Part shown: positions 1 to 7,446 of the stretch, one piece after another | How positions within the stretch are numbered: the stretch's first letter is position 1 | Layout: each line of letters begins with the position of its first letter | Origin: Psychrobacter immobilis | GTDB lineage: Bacteria > Pseudomonadota > Gammaproteobacteria > Pseudomonadales > Moraxellaceae | DNA length: 64,000 nucleotides | Direction: 5' to 3' | NCBI RefSeq assembly: GCF_904846185.1 | Contig: NZ_CAJGZQ010000011.1 | Span: forward strand, 1-64,000 | Position numbers and translations under genes: made by a program | Notes under the pieces: model-generated | Told to the model about the DNA's origin: nothing | Databases searched by the model: none | The model's input: the letters and a program-made list of their open reading frames with translations, nothing else

Positions 1-895
1 GTAACCGCCCCCATGTACCGCTGCTTGTGTCCCGTGTCTTAGCGATAACCTCAATCGGTGAACAAACAAACGCCTTAGACTTGAAAGCAATGTTTGCTGG
101 GTCGTCATCGTTATACTTCACAAAAAATAGCCCATCGTGGTAAAGCTCAAAACGCCCATCACTGTAGGTCATCGGTTCATTCAGCTGGGGATCATCGCGC
201 CATTCAGGATAGTAGGAGGTGTCTTGTAAATTAACTAGCTGGGTATCATCAGCTGCCAGTATCGTTTCATAGCTGTCATGCTGTAGCATAGTGACGATAT
301 GAGCCACAGTAACCAATGCTTGCGCCTTTACACCTGCCAATAGGTTTATCAAGCCCTTGTCATCAAGCGTCATAGGTACGGTAACCTGTGATCCGCTGCT
401 CCAGTGCTGCACAACCTTTTTAAGGCATTGCTTGGTTCTATGAGAGCTAACAATGATTGTTTTATCGCTGCCCATCAGGTAGCTGTAAACATCAATACCG
501 CTATCAAGGTCATTAAATGCTATCACCTCATTGGCTTTGTTAGTCTCACCAATGACGATAGCGCCATAACCTGTAGGATCAATGACAATGGGCTTTGCTT
601 TGCTGTTTGGTGTGTAGAATACCGCGCCTACTGTATCGCCTTGTTTATCGGTCAAACGTAGGGCTATCGTGCCAGCTGTCGCTTCGGTTTTGCCAATTTG
701 TTCACCATAATATATAGTGGTGTTGTCTGTAGAAAATAGCAGCCGTTCAGGTTCTAATATGTTACAGAGTTTGATTAAAAAAGTATCGCCTACCAGTTGC
801 TCCCGTGTGGCTGGTTTGCAGCCTCGTAATATAGTGTCAGCGCCCGTGTTCACAGCACGGGCTTTTTCATGTATATCTGTTAAGGTATTATTCAT
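1..895 (-). CDS. DUF927 domain protein, partial (C-terminus beyond window start)
   Basis: I translated this minus-strand reading frame by hand. It opens with ATG at 895, directly after the TAG of the upstream gene (TAGATG junction), and stays open to the window edge, giving 298 residues. The last residues seen, SPIEVIAKTRDTSSGTWGRL, match the conserved start of DUF927 domains, which occur in phage, plasmid and island primase/helicase-like proteins. The preceding ~270 residues are an N-terminal part that I do not recognise. It is the last visible gene of a tightly packed minus-strand run (alpA-like, winged helix, this gene) in the tRNA-Arg element. A replication role is inferred from the family and context, not shown. 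The P-loop expected further downstream is outside the window. Confidence 0.75.
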   Translation of the reverse strand, partial: MNNTLTDIHEKARAVNTGADTILRGCKPATREQLVGDTFLIKLCNILEPERLLFSTDNTTIYYGEQIGKTEATAGTIALRLTDKQGDTVGAVFYTPNSKAKPIVIDPTGYGAIVIGETNKANEVIAFNDLDSGIDVYSYLMGSDKTIIVSSHRTKQCLKKVVQHWSSGSQVTVPMTLDDKGLINLLAGVKAQALVTVAHIVTMLQHDSYETILAADDTQLVNLQDTSYYPEWRDDPQLNEPMTYSDGRFELYHDGLFFVKYNDDDPANIAFKSKAFVCSPIEVIAKTRDTSSGTWGRL

Positions 896-1207
896 CTAGT
901 CCCCCTCGTAGACGATTGGGCATAGAGGAGTATCACCTGCCTTGAGTGTGACTTGTGTATTGTGGTCATTATCAGTCATGGTGACGGGTTGTTCTATCCA
1001 ATACGATTTGTATCGCTTACCATTTTTTTTAATCATTTCATCTTGAATGACTATACCTTTGGCTCGTAATTCACTAATGCGTTTCAAGCAACAAGTCATG
1101 CCGTACTGGTCATAAGCTTCCATATTTGAAAGCCTTTTACCTGCCAGCAAGTGATTAAGTATTATTTGGCTATAAGTTTTCTTGGTAGACTGCTTTGAGG
1201 TGGTCAT
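896..1207 (-). CDS. Small winged-helix / helix-turn-helix protein (HTH_39-like)
   Basis: A 103-residue basic protein. Residues ~12-60 (SQIILNHLLAGKRLSNMEAY, then ISELRAKGIVI) look like the small helix-turn-helix domain found in many phage and island proteins (HTH_39 type: short helix, 'LxxGxxLxxxEA', 'RIxELRxxG'). It lies 3 bases after the AlpA-like gene, and its stop abuts the ATG of the DUF927 gene, so the three are almost certainly co-transcribed. The likely role is DNA binding in control or replication of the element. The family assignment rests on the motif pattern only. Confidence 0.7.
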   Translation of the reverse strand: MTTSKQSTKKTYSQIILNHLLAGKRLSNMEAYDQYGMTCCLKRISELRAKGIVIQDEMIKKNGKRYKSYWIEQPVTMTDNDHNTQVTLKAGDTPLCPIVYEGD

Positions 1208-1210
1208 AGT

Positions 1211-1489
1211 TTATACCTCGCCGCTATTAGTAGTGTTGTGGCTATCTAACCAGCTATTTATATCAGACAAGCGCCATAGGCTGGCACGTCCAATTTTAAT
1301 TGGCGCGGGGAATTTATCTTCATTAATCAGATGGTAGATGTGTTTTGCAGAAAAGCCAGTGATACCGCGTGCAGCAGCTTTGGCGGTGATAGTACGTTGC
1401 TGGCCTGATTGGGTAGTGTATGTTTTAGCTTCGCGTTTGGGTTGATTGGCAAGGTCTGCCATTCTTAGGTATTTATCATTTAACTTCAT
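1211..1489 (-). CDS. AlpA-family phage regulator / excisionase-like protein
   Basis: A 92-residue protein. Residues ~42-88 carry the MerR-like DNA-binding fold of AlpA proteins: GFSAKHIYHLINEDKFPAPI, then KIGRASLWRLSDINSWL. AlpA proteins of satellites such as P4 activate the integrase promoter or act as directionality factors. The first ~40 residues (Lys-rich, 'AKAAARGI') are a non-standard N-terminal extension. It is the first gene of the alpA/HTH/DUF927 run, and a perfect inverted repeat lies about 90 bases upstream. It could be an activator or an excisionase; sequence alone does not decide. Confidence 0.78.
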   Translation of the reverse strand: MKLNDKYLRMADLANQPKREAKTYTTQSGQQRTITAKAAARGITGFSAKHIYHLINEDKFPAPIKIGRASLWRLSDINSWLDSHNTTNSGEV

Positions 1490-1575
1490 GGTGACTCACT
1501 CCATAGCATGGTTGGTTATAGCCAGTAATGGCTGTGCTAAGGAGTGAATATTACTTGGTTGCTTACAGTGGTAGT

Positions 1576-1606
1576 TCTAGTTAGAAAGCAAGTAATTCTA
1601 ACTAGA
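1576..1606. promoter_or_regulatory. Perfect 11-bp inverted repeat upstream of the AlpA-like gene
   Basis: The arms TCTAGTTAGAA and TTCTAACTAGA are perfect reverse complements separated by 9 bases. The repeat sits between the stop of the hypothetical gene (1631) and the start of the AlpA-like gene (1489). No T-tract follows on either strand, so an operator is a better reading than a terminator. Which protein binds it is unknown. Confidence 0.5.
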
Positions 1607-1630
1607 TTCTAGGACACGCCCTAGTTGGAA

Positions 1631-2482
1631 TTAAATACTATTTTCATGGGCACGCTTCAACCAAAGCCCAATAGTATCTTTGCTTAACTTATTGCCTTGC
1701 ATTTCGATAGCAGCTTTTATCCTTCCATTAGTCTCATCAGCAAAAGGCTTTGTTAAGTCCATTTCCAATAGCTCGCTAGCAAGAGCTGCTATTATCTTGC
1801 TTGCATTATTAGCACTTCTAGTACTCAGTGCTACATTATTATCAATTATAGGCTTAGGCTTTGAAACTTTAAGATTATTAGCATCAGAACAAAAATTCTG
1901 ATCATTATTTACTTCCACTTGTTTGTCTTTAAAATCTTGTTTACTTCTAATCAAATTCAGTGTTGTCCGCGCATCAGTGGATAATGCGTCATAGCATTCT
2001 TTAAAGGTTTTCATATCTATTTCTAACACAGATATACAATCTAGCTCTAGTATGTCTTCAACTTTCCAATACATATCGTCAAAACTGTCATCTACATCGT
2101 CTTCTAAAATATATTCTAGAAAATCCTCTGTTGGATAGCTCACAGGATCATCATCTTTATATGCGTCATAACTAAATTTGGTGTATTTAACTTTTTTACT
2201 TAAAGGCTCTAAAACATCTGTATTAGAAGTTTCATCCAAATAATGTCTGTTTACTTCCTCTCCATTTCTGTCAAGAACCTCAAGATATAAATAGTAAAAA
2301 TCTAGTTGAGAAAAACTGCTATCATCTGCTAGATGGTTAACGATCGTTTGCCTAGTATCATCAGTATGTAGTTCTAACAAATCAATGAAGTCATGAAAAT
2401 TAATAAATTTGTCCATTTCCTCTACATTTATAGACGGATCACTTTTTTCTAGCTTTCGCATGTATTCATAGATAATACCCAC
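1631..2482 (-). CDS. Hypothetical accessory protein with small C-terminal wHTH-like domain
   Basis: A 283-residue acidic protein with no family I can name. The N-terminal ~190 residues are rich in Asp, Glu and Tyr. A poly-polar linker (about 190-225) leads to a C-terminal segment of ~60 residues ending GLWLKRAHENSI. The same end pattern (long helix, 'K...I..WL+.A') closes the protein at 30177-31019, so the two share an architecture. This C-terminal module is common in accessory proteins of Acinetobacter/Psychrobacter-type genomes; its function is not known to me. The gene lies between the integrase and the AlpA-like gene, on the same strand. It is AT-richer than the housekeeping genes here. 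Confidence 0.7.
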   Translation of the reverse strand: MGIIYEYMRKLEKSDPSINVEEMDKFINFHDFIDLLELHTDDTRQTIVNHLADDSSFSQLDFYYLYLEVLDRNGEEVNRHYLDETSNTDVLEPLSKKVKYTKFSYDAYKDDDPVSYPTEDFLEYILEDDVDDSFDDMYWKVEDILELDCISVLEIDMKTFKECYDALSTDARTTLNLIRSKQDFKDKQVEVNNDQNFCSDANNLKVSKPKPIIDNNVALSTRSANNASKIIAALASELLEMDLTKPFADETNGRIKAAIEMQGNKLSKDTIGLWLKRAHENSI

Positions 2483-2514
2483 AACTCACACCCTCACACC
2501 CTTGAATAAAAAAG

Positions 2515-2580
2515 TTGCAAGGCAATAACAGCTTAAGGGTGCAGTTGCTGTCGTTCGGGTAATTAATCCTAGCCTTGCAA
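2515..2580. other. Structured intergenic region between integrase and hypothetical gene
   Basis: The 175-base gap contains TTGCAAGGC (2515-2523) and its perfect complement GCCTTGCAA (2572-2580), enclosing AAGGGTG, which complements CACCCTT just upstream of 2515. These could fold as a long stem or act as spaced protein sites. There is no U-tract. It lies downstream of int and upstream of the hypothetical gene on the minus strand, where the promoter of the latter is expected. Confidence 0.3.
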
Positions 2581-2657
2581 TCGATTATGACAGCGATTAA
2601 CGCTATCAATATTAGCTTGCCAGCCTAATGCTGACGATAATTAGTAAATCGGTGTTG

Positions 2658-4121
2658 TTAAAGTTGCTCGGCAAGTTTGGCTAATACCTGTTGAGATACG
2701 CCTTGTGCCCGTAAGCTGTTTATCAATATATCTTTATCATGCAGCGCTATATCAGTGGCTTGCTCGTTACGGCTATCCATTTCTTTGGCGAGTTCATTAG
2801 GGGTCAGTAAGTCAAAGCTGACCGCCTTGCCAGCTCGCAAGTCATCTAAATGGTTCGCCCATTTATTCATCATTACTTGACGTTGGGCTAAGTGTGCTGA
2901 CAGATCATAACGCTTTTTAACGCTCGATTGCTCAAGGTGTGCTAATTGTATTTCGATAATGCTTTCGGAAAATTGTAGTTCGTATAAGCCAGTGCTGGCA
3001 AGCTGTCTAAATCCATGACCTGTCATTTTAGGGTAGGGATCGCCACTATAGCCCATTCTATTCAACGCCTGATTGAACCATGCTTCACTGTATGGCTTGT
3101 TTGACTCAAAGTTATAGAAAACATAGCCAGTACTTTCTGTCAGTGGCCTTAAGCTTTCAATAATTGTCATTGCTTGGGATGACAGCGGGATAATGTGATC
3201 TTGACGCATTTTCATTTTATGAGCTGGTACGCGCCAAACGCTTTTATGATAATCAATCTCTGACCACTCAAAAAACCTCAATTCTTTAGTCCTAACAAAA
3301 CATAGCGTCATTAGCTGTAAGCCAGCGACAGTTTGTTGATGTCCATTAGGATGCTTTTCTATATAGCTGTCAATATTTCGAAGTAGTTCAGGGAATTGAT
3401 GCTGCTCAACGGCTTTCATGCGCTCAGCTTTATGAGGTCGTAATGCTTTATTACGTCCGCTGGCAATGTTAACAATGTCATAACCTAGCGTGTTGATAGC
3501 ATAGTCAAATATTGAGCTGATAAGTCCCATACATTTATGAGCGGTTTCAGAGGTATGTTTGCCTTGCTGCTCAAAAGTGGCTTGAATGGCAAGTCCTGTC
3601 TTAATAATATCTTGAGCGGTGATTGCACCAATAGGATATTCACCTATATGCTTTAGAATATGGTTATCTAGAAATCCTTGCAGCTTTTGCACGTTCTTTG
3701 ATGTAGTTTTTGATTTTTCTGACATATAGCTTTTAGCTATGACTTCGAATAAATCTTTTTGTTCGTAGCTGTTTTTATGTCTGTTCTTATGCTCGCTGGG
3801 ATCGATACCATCATTAATTAGTTTTTTGGCACTATCACGCTCAAGCCTTGCTTGTTTCAAAGAAACTTCGGGCTTGAAATTAGTATCTATCACTTGTGAG
3901 GAGAGCTTGTAAGTACCTATATGATAAGTTTTTTGCTTTGGCTCAATATCTTTGTCAGATTGGTAGCGATAAGACATTACCCAATAAAGCGAACCTTTAG
4001 GATCATGAATTAAGGAGAGGCTGTCACCGTCACTATGTCTGGTGCGTTTAGTAGGTGCTGACTGTTTGGCTATTGCTTTTACACCATTGTCAGTTAGTAG
4101 ATAGTTTTTGCGCTTATTCAT
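2658..4121 (-). CDS. Tyrosine recombinase / P4-type integrase
   Basis: A site-specific integrase of the bacteriophage P4 class with an N-terminal DUF4102-type arm-binding domain (residues ~5-110, including KQARLERDSAKKLI), a SAM-like core-binding region (~120-215) and the catalytic domain (~235-410). Catalytic residues seen in this 487-residue version are Arg277 (RTKELRFFEW), His369 and Arg372 (GHGFR), His395 (LAHLEQ) and the nucleophile Tyr405 (KKRYD). The frame is open to 4142, but AGAGG at 4129-4133 is best spaced for ATG 4121 (or 4124), so I chose 4121. The gene sits 172 bases from the 3' end of tRNA-Arg, the usual arrangement for an element inserted in that tRNA. It looks intact. Confidence 0.93.
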   Translation of the reverse strand: MNKRKNYLLTDNGVKAIAKQSAPTKRTRHSDGDSLSLIHDPKGSLYWVMSYRYQSDKDIEPKQKTYHIGTYKLSSQVIDTNFKPEVSLKQARLERDSAKKLINDGIDPSEHKNRHKNSYEQKDLFEVIAKSYMSEKSKTTSKNVQKLQGFLDNHILKHIGEYPIGAITAQDIIKTGLAIQATFEQQGKHTSETAHKCMGLISSIFDYAINTLGYDIVNIASGRNKALRPHKAERMKAVEQHQFPELLRNIDSYIEKHPNGHQQTVAGLQLMTLCFVRTKELRFFEWSEIDYHKSVWRVPAHKMKMRQDHIIPLSSQAMTIIESLRPLTESTGYVFYNFESNKPYSEAWFNQALNRMGYSGDPYPKMTGHGFRQLASTGLYELQFSESIIEIQLAHLEQSSVKKRYDLSAHLAQRQVMMNKWANHLDDLRAGKAVSFDLLTPNELAKEMDSRNEQATDIALHDKDILINSLRAQGVSQQVLAKLAEQL

Positions 4122-4150
4122 CATCACACCTCTAAGAGTCATAGAATAGC

Positions 4151-4184
4151 AATGTTGTGTATGTACAACACTATGTACAACATT
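4151..4184. promoter_or_regulatory. Repeat cluster upstream of integrase (operator or arm sites)
   Basis: The minus strand has two copies of TGTTGTACATA at 12-base spacing (4160-4170 and 4172-4182 on the plus strand). An inverted relative TGTTGTGTATG occupies 4153-4163. Outer arms AATGTTGT (4151-4158) and ACAACATT (4177-4184) are perfect complements. The cluster begins 27-30 bases upstream of the integrase start, where an AlpA/repressor operator or integrase arm-type sites would be expected. Confidence 0.5.
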
Positions 4185-4293
4185 CTATAGGTGCTACTAG
4201 GTAATGACAAGTTATATCAAAAGACATAAAGCGACTAATATAAAGGGGTTTAAAGGTTTTTGGTAATACTAGGGAAGGCTGTAATATGATGAT

Positions 4294-4340
4294 TGGTGCG
4301 CTCGGCGGGAATCGAACCCACGACCCTCGGCTTCGGAGAC
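4294..4340. other. Inferred attachment site (3' half of tRNA-Arg)
   Basis: P4-type integrases usually recombine within the T-arm and 3' end of a tRNA, leaving an intact tRNA at one junction and a direct repeat of its 3' end at the other. Here the intact tRNA adjoins the integrase, so the att core should fall in this interval. The second copy would lie before the window start and cannot be seen. The extent given is approximate. Confidence 0.4.
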
Positions 4341-4370
4341 CGATACTCTATCCAACTGAGCTACGAGCGC
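4294..4370 (-). tRNA. tRNA-Arg (anticodon CCG)
   Basis: On the minus strand the cloverleaf folds fully: acceptor GCGCTCG/CGAGCGC, D-arm GCTC...GAGT-type, anticodon loop CTCCGAA with CCG at 34-36, T-loop TTCGATT, discriminator A, and an encoded CCA at 4294-4296. It reads CGG arginine codons. Its 3' end faces the integrase and the rest of the accessory element. Confidence 0.96.
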
Positions 4371-4544
4371 ATAATAACAACGGCGTACGGTATTATCAAC
4401 ATCATGCCTAAACGAGCGTGATGAGCAGTAAAGATGTCGAAAAATAAAGACCGCTTAGTCTAACAAATAAAATCCATAAAGCCAATGAATGAAGACAGTG
4501 ATTGATGTTTTTTAAGAAAAAACAGGATAGTCATTAAACAGGCA

Positions 4545-4574
4545 TGGCAATCTACCTGCCTTTTCCCTTATAAT
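4545..4574 (+). promoter_or_regulatory. Candidate promoter for cytochrome c5 transcript
   Basis: A consensus -10 TATAAT lies at 4569-4574, with a weak -35 (TGGCAA, 4545-4550) 18 bases upstream, about 105 bases before the leader ORF. The 358-base gap from tRNA-Arg to cytochrome c5 otherwise holds only the leader ORF at 4680. Confidence 0.4.
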
Positions 4575-4679
4575 GACAGGGAGAATTCATATTTATAATC
4601 ACCGATTACAAGTGTGCTAGTACGCGGGATGGCTGTTTGCTATTGATAACTATTTGGTTGTCAAAGGAGGACAAGCAGA

Positions 4680-4712
4680 ATGTCTGAGCCGTATGAGCCT
4701 TTGTATATGTAA
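4680..4712 (+). CDS. Ten-codon leader ORF upstream of cytochrome c5
   Basis: ATG at 4680 is preceded by a near-perfect Shine-Dalgarno AAAGGAGG (4663-4670, 9-base spacing) and encodes MSEPYEPLYM before TAA at 4710. The cytochrome c5 ATG follows 16 bases after the stop, with only a weak ribosome site of its own. The arrangement suggests translational coupling or a leader peptide. The peptide matches nothing I know; it may be only a ribosome-loading device. Confidence 0.4.
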   Translation: MSEPYEPLYM

Positions 4713-4728
4713 TAAGAGAACGTGACGA

Positions 4729-5361
4729 ATGAGAAAAGTAGTTATGTTATCGGCAGCTGCCATTCTAGGAATCGCTAGTATCGCGGTGAGCCAAGCTGAA
4801 AGTGTTGTAGACACTCCTGTAACTGTTTCTGATGTAGCAGCAGCGCAGGAAGTGGTAGCAAATGCGCCTGAGCAGTTGGGTGATGATACCCAAGCTGCTG
4901 CAGATACGACTGATGGCGATGCACCTGCCGCAGAAACTGCCGCTGCCGCACCTGCGGTTGATGAAGAGCCTATTCCGCAAGATACGCCGCAAGTGCAAAA
5001 ACTGATTGCTTTGTATCCTAACTTAATTGCTCGCATTCAGCCAGTTGCTAAAGTGTGCTTTGAAGACGATGAAGTTTGTGATGTGACGGCACGTGCTGCT
5101 GGCCCATCAGCTGGTGACGGCCCTCGTGATGGCAAAGCAGTATACAACGCGGTATGTCAGACTTGTCATGCTGCAGGTCTACTTGGCTCGCCAATCTTAG
5201 GTGACGCTGGTGCATGGGGACCACGTATCTCCAAGGGTAAAGAAACATTATACACTCATGCTATCAATGGTTTTAACGCCATGCCTGCTAAAGGTGGTGC
5301 TGATATCCCTGATGAAGAAGTTCAAAACGCTGTCGATTATATGGTTGGTGAAGCAAGCTAA
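4729..5361 (+). CDS. Cytochrome c5 family protein
   Basis: A periplasmic c-type monoheme cytochrome of 210 residues. A signal peptide or membrane anchor occupies residues 1-23 (ending VSQA). It is followed by a long Ala/Asp/Glu-rich linker (~25-85) and the heme domain: CQTCH at residues 143-147 binds heme covalently, and Met185 (FNAMPAKGG) is the likely distal ligand. Two more cysteines at 110 and 117 (CFEDDEVC) may form a disulfide. Cytochrome c5 proteins pass electrons from bc1 to terminal oxidases. The linker makes it longer than the ~100-residue classical form. A strong terminator follows, so it is probably monocistronic apart from the leader ORF. Confidence 0.9.
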   Translation: MRKVVMLSAAAILGIASIAVSQAESVVDTPVTVSDVAAAQEVVANAPEQLGDDTQAAADTTDGDAPAAETAAAAPAVDEEPIPQDTPQVQKLIALYPNLIARIQPVAKVCFEDDEVCDVTARAAGPSAGDGPRDGKAVYNAVCQTCHAAGLLGSPILGDAGAWGPRISKGKETLYTHAINGFNAMPAKGGADIPDEEVQNAVDYMVGEAS

Positions 5362-5406
5362 TAGTATTGAATATCTGGCTAAGCCTTTTACCCTATATAT
5401 CAGTGG

Positions 5407-5442
5407 AGCGCCTATTTCATTAAATGAGATAGGCGCTTTTTT
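5407..5442 (+). terminator. Rho-independent terminator after cytochrome c5
   Basis: Near-perfect stem AGCGCCTATTTCATT / AATGAGATAGGCGCT followed by TTTTTT. Its stem sequence is very similar to the terminator between queF and proS. Confidence 0.85.
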
Positions 5443-5593
5443 AATGATGAGTATTATCAATACAGTACTTCTAAGGCATTACAGTTGAAATTCATCGACA
5501 CTAGCCTCACTTTATGACACTACACAGTCTCTTCTTTCTATTTATATTCTAAAAACGATTTTACATAAATTTATAACCAATAAAGAGGTTTTC

Positions 5594-6556
5594 ATGTCTG
5601 AGGTACCAGCACTTGCTATCCAGAATTTATCCAAAACCTATAGCAATGGGTTTTCGGCACTCAAAGATGTCAGTTTAACCGTCCCGCAAGGAGGTTTTTT
5701 TGCGTTGCTGGGGCCAAATGGTGCTGGTAAATCAACCATGATTGGTATTATTAGCTCGCTTTTTAAACCAACCACTGGCAGCGTAAAGATATTTGGCACA
5801 GACTTACTAGAGAATCCGTCTATCGCTAAACAGTATCTTGGTATCGTCCCACAAGAGTTTAATTTTAATATGTTCGAAAAAGTCGAAGATATTTTGATTA
5901 CACAGGCCGGTTACTTTGGTATTCCTGCCAAAGAAGCACGCCCACGGGCAAAACGATTATTAATGGCGCTAGGTCTGTGGGACAAGCGCAATAGCAAATC
6001 ACGTGAGCTATCAGGTGGTATGAAGCGCCGGTTGATGATTGCAAGGGCGCTGATTCATAAGCCAAAATTATTGATTTTGGATGAGCCAACCGCTGGAGTA
6101 GATATCGAGTTACGCCGCTCTATGTGGGAGTTTATGCAGCAGATTAATATCGAAGAAAACACCACGATTATTCTGACGACTCATTATCTTGAAGAAGCGG
6201 AGCAGCTGTGCAAACGCATTGCGATTTTGGATCATGGTGAGATACGTATTAATACCGAGATGAAGGACTTGCTGGCGCAGCTATCGGTTGAGACTTTTGT
6301 TTTTGATTTGGAAACACCGCTTACGCGTCAATTGGTTTTGGCAGGAGTGACAGACACATCGCAGCCTGATGATCAGACGCTTGAAGTCACACTGACTGAA
6401 GGCGAATCGTTGAATGGTGTTTTTGACCAGTTATCCGAGCAAGGTATCACGGTAGCCAGTATGCGTAATAAAGCCAATCGACTAGAAGAGCTATTTATGC
6501 GCTTAGTAGACAAAAATATCCAAAGTGCAGACAGCATGAAGGAGGCAGGATTGTGA
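5594..6556 (+). CDS. ABC transporter ATP-binding protein, YadG-like
   Basis: A 320-residue ABC-2-type ATPase. Walker A GPNGAGKST is at residues 40-48, the signature LSGGMKRR starts at 139, and Walker B ends with Asp163-Glu164 (LLILDEP). A C-terminal extension (~225-320) typical of two-component exporters follows. It pairs with the permease gene directly downstream, whose GTG start overlaps its TGA. The closest family in E. coli is YadG. The substrate is unknown; such pairs export drugs, lipids or polysaccharides. The start ATG at 5594 is preceded by AAAGAGG. Confidence 0.92.
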   Translation: MSEVPALAIQNLSKTYSNGFSALKDVSLTVPQGGFFALLGPNGAGKSTMIGIISSLFKPTTGSVKIFGTDLLENPSIAKQYLGIVPQEFNFNMFEKVEDILITQAGYFGIPAKEARPRAKRLLMALGLWDKRNSKSRELSGGMKRRLMIARALIHKPKLLILDEPTAGVDIELRRSMWEFMQQINIEENTTIILTTHYLEEAEQLCKRIAILDHGEIRINTEMKDLLAQLSVETFVFDLETPLTRQLVLAGVTDTSQPDDQTLEVTLTEGESLNGVFDQLSEQGITVASMRNKANRLEELFMRLVDKNIQSADSMKEAGL

Positions 6557-7359
6557 GTCAAGAAATGATAGATCCTAATAAAACCATGTCATGGAATAAA
6601 AAGTGGATTGCTTTTCGTACCATTTTATTAAAAGAGGTTCGCCGAATTCTGCGTATTTGGCCACAGACCTTGCTGCCACCAGTGATTACGATGAGTCTCT
6701 ATTTTGTCATCTTTGGTAAGATGATTGGCTCGCGTGTCGGTGAAATGGGCGGCGTACCATACATGCAGTTTATCGTGCCTGGCCTCATTATGATGTCGAT
6801 TATTACCAACAGTTACTCCAATGTGGTATCGAGCTTCTTTAGTGCTAAGTTCACCTCCAGTATCGAGGAGCTATTGGTCTCTCCCGTATCCAAACATGCG
6901 ATTTTAATGGGTTATATCAGTGGTGGTATCTTTCGTGGACTGGCCATTGGTATCATCGTTTCAATAGTCGCACTATTTTTTACTGATCTTGGCATTGAGC
7001 ATTTATTTGTGACGGTATTTACGGTGCTGGGTACGTCTATCTTATTTTCACTTGGTGGCTTTATCAACGCCGTGTTTGCTCGCTCATTTGATGATATTTC
7101 TATCATTCCAAGTTTTGTGCTTACGCCATTGACTTATCTAGGTGGTGTGTTCTACTCGATGGAAAACTTGTCACCATTTTGGCAAAATATCTCGCTATTA
7201 AACCCTATTGTTTATATGGTCAACTCGTTCCGTTATGGTATTCTCGGTTATTCTGATGTGAATGTCTGGTATTCGATGGCTGCTATTTTTGTCTTCTGTG
7301 CGGTATTCTATACCATAGCTTATCGTTTACTCAGTAATGGCTCACGTGTGCGCTTGTAG
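6553..7359 (+). CDS. ABC-2 type transporter permease, YadH-like
   Basis: A 268-residue inner-membrane permease with about six hydrophobic segments (for example residues 35-55, 75-95, 120-145, 155-175, 185-205 and 235-255) and the ABC-2 membrane signature. It starts with GTG at 6553 inside the stop of the ATPase gene (GTGA overlap) behind AAGGAGG, so the two are translationally coupled and form one exporter. It is YadH-like by the pairing and by the motif LTYLGGVFYSMENL. Confidence 0.92.
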   Translation: MSQEMIDPNKTMSWNKKWIAFRTILLKEVRRILRIWPQTLLPPVITMSLYFVIFGKMIGSRVGEMGGVPYMQFIVPGLIMMSIITNSYSNVVSSFFSAKFTSSIEELLVSPVSKHAILMGYISGGIFRGLAIGIIVSIVALFFTDLGIEHLFVTVFTVLGTSILFSLGGFINAVFARSFDDISIIPSFVLTPLTYLGGVFYSMENLSPFWQNISLLNPIVYMVNSFRYGILGYSDVNVWYSMAAIFVFCAVFYTIAYRLLSNGSRVRL

Positions 7360-7397
7360 ATTAGTTTGTAAAATGTAGCTTGTCACCTTATTATAAG

Positions 7398-7422
7398 AGT
7401 CCAACATTGTTGGGCTTTTTTT
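7398..7422 (+). terminator. Terminator after ABC exporter operon
   Basis: Stem AGTCCAAC / GTTGGGCT with a 3-base loop, followed by a run of seven T. Its T-tract touches the first possible ATG of the next gene (7423). Confidence 0.8.
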
Positions 7423-7446
7423 ATGCAAAATTTTTTTGTCAGAAGT

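Noticed and set aside
404..899. Plus-strand open frames of 85 and 60 codons near the window start
   Set aside because: They lie antisense to the DUF927 frame, which has recognisable family sequence and a tight junction with the preceding gene.
4650..5248. Minus-strand frames opposite cytochrome c5, including a 128-codon one
   Set aside because: Ala/Ser/Cys-rich composition is the antisense image of the Ala-rich linker; no ribosome site or domain.
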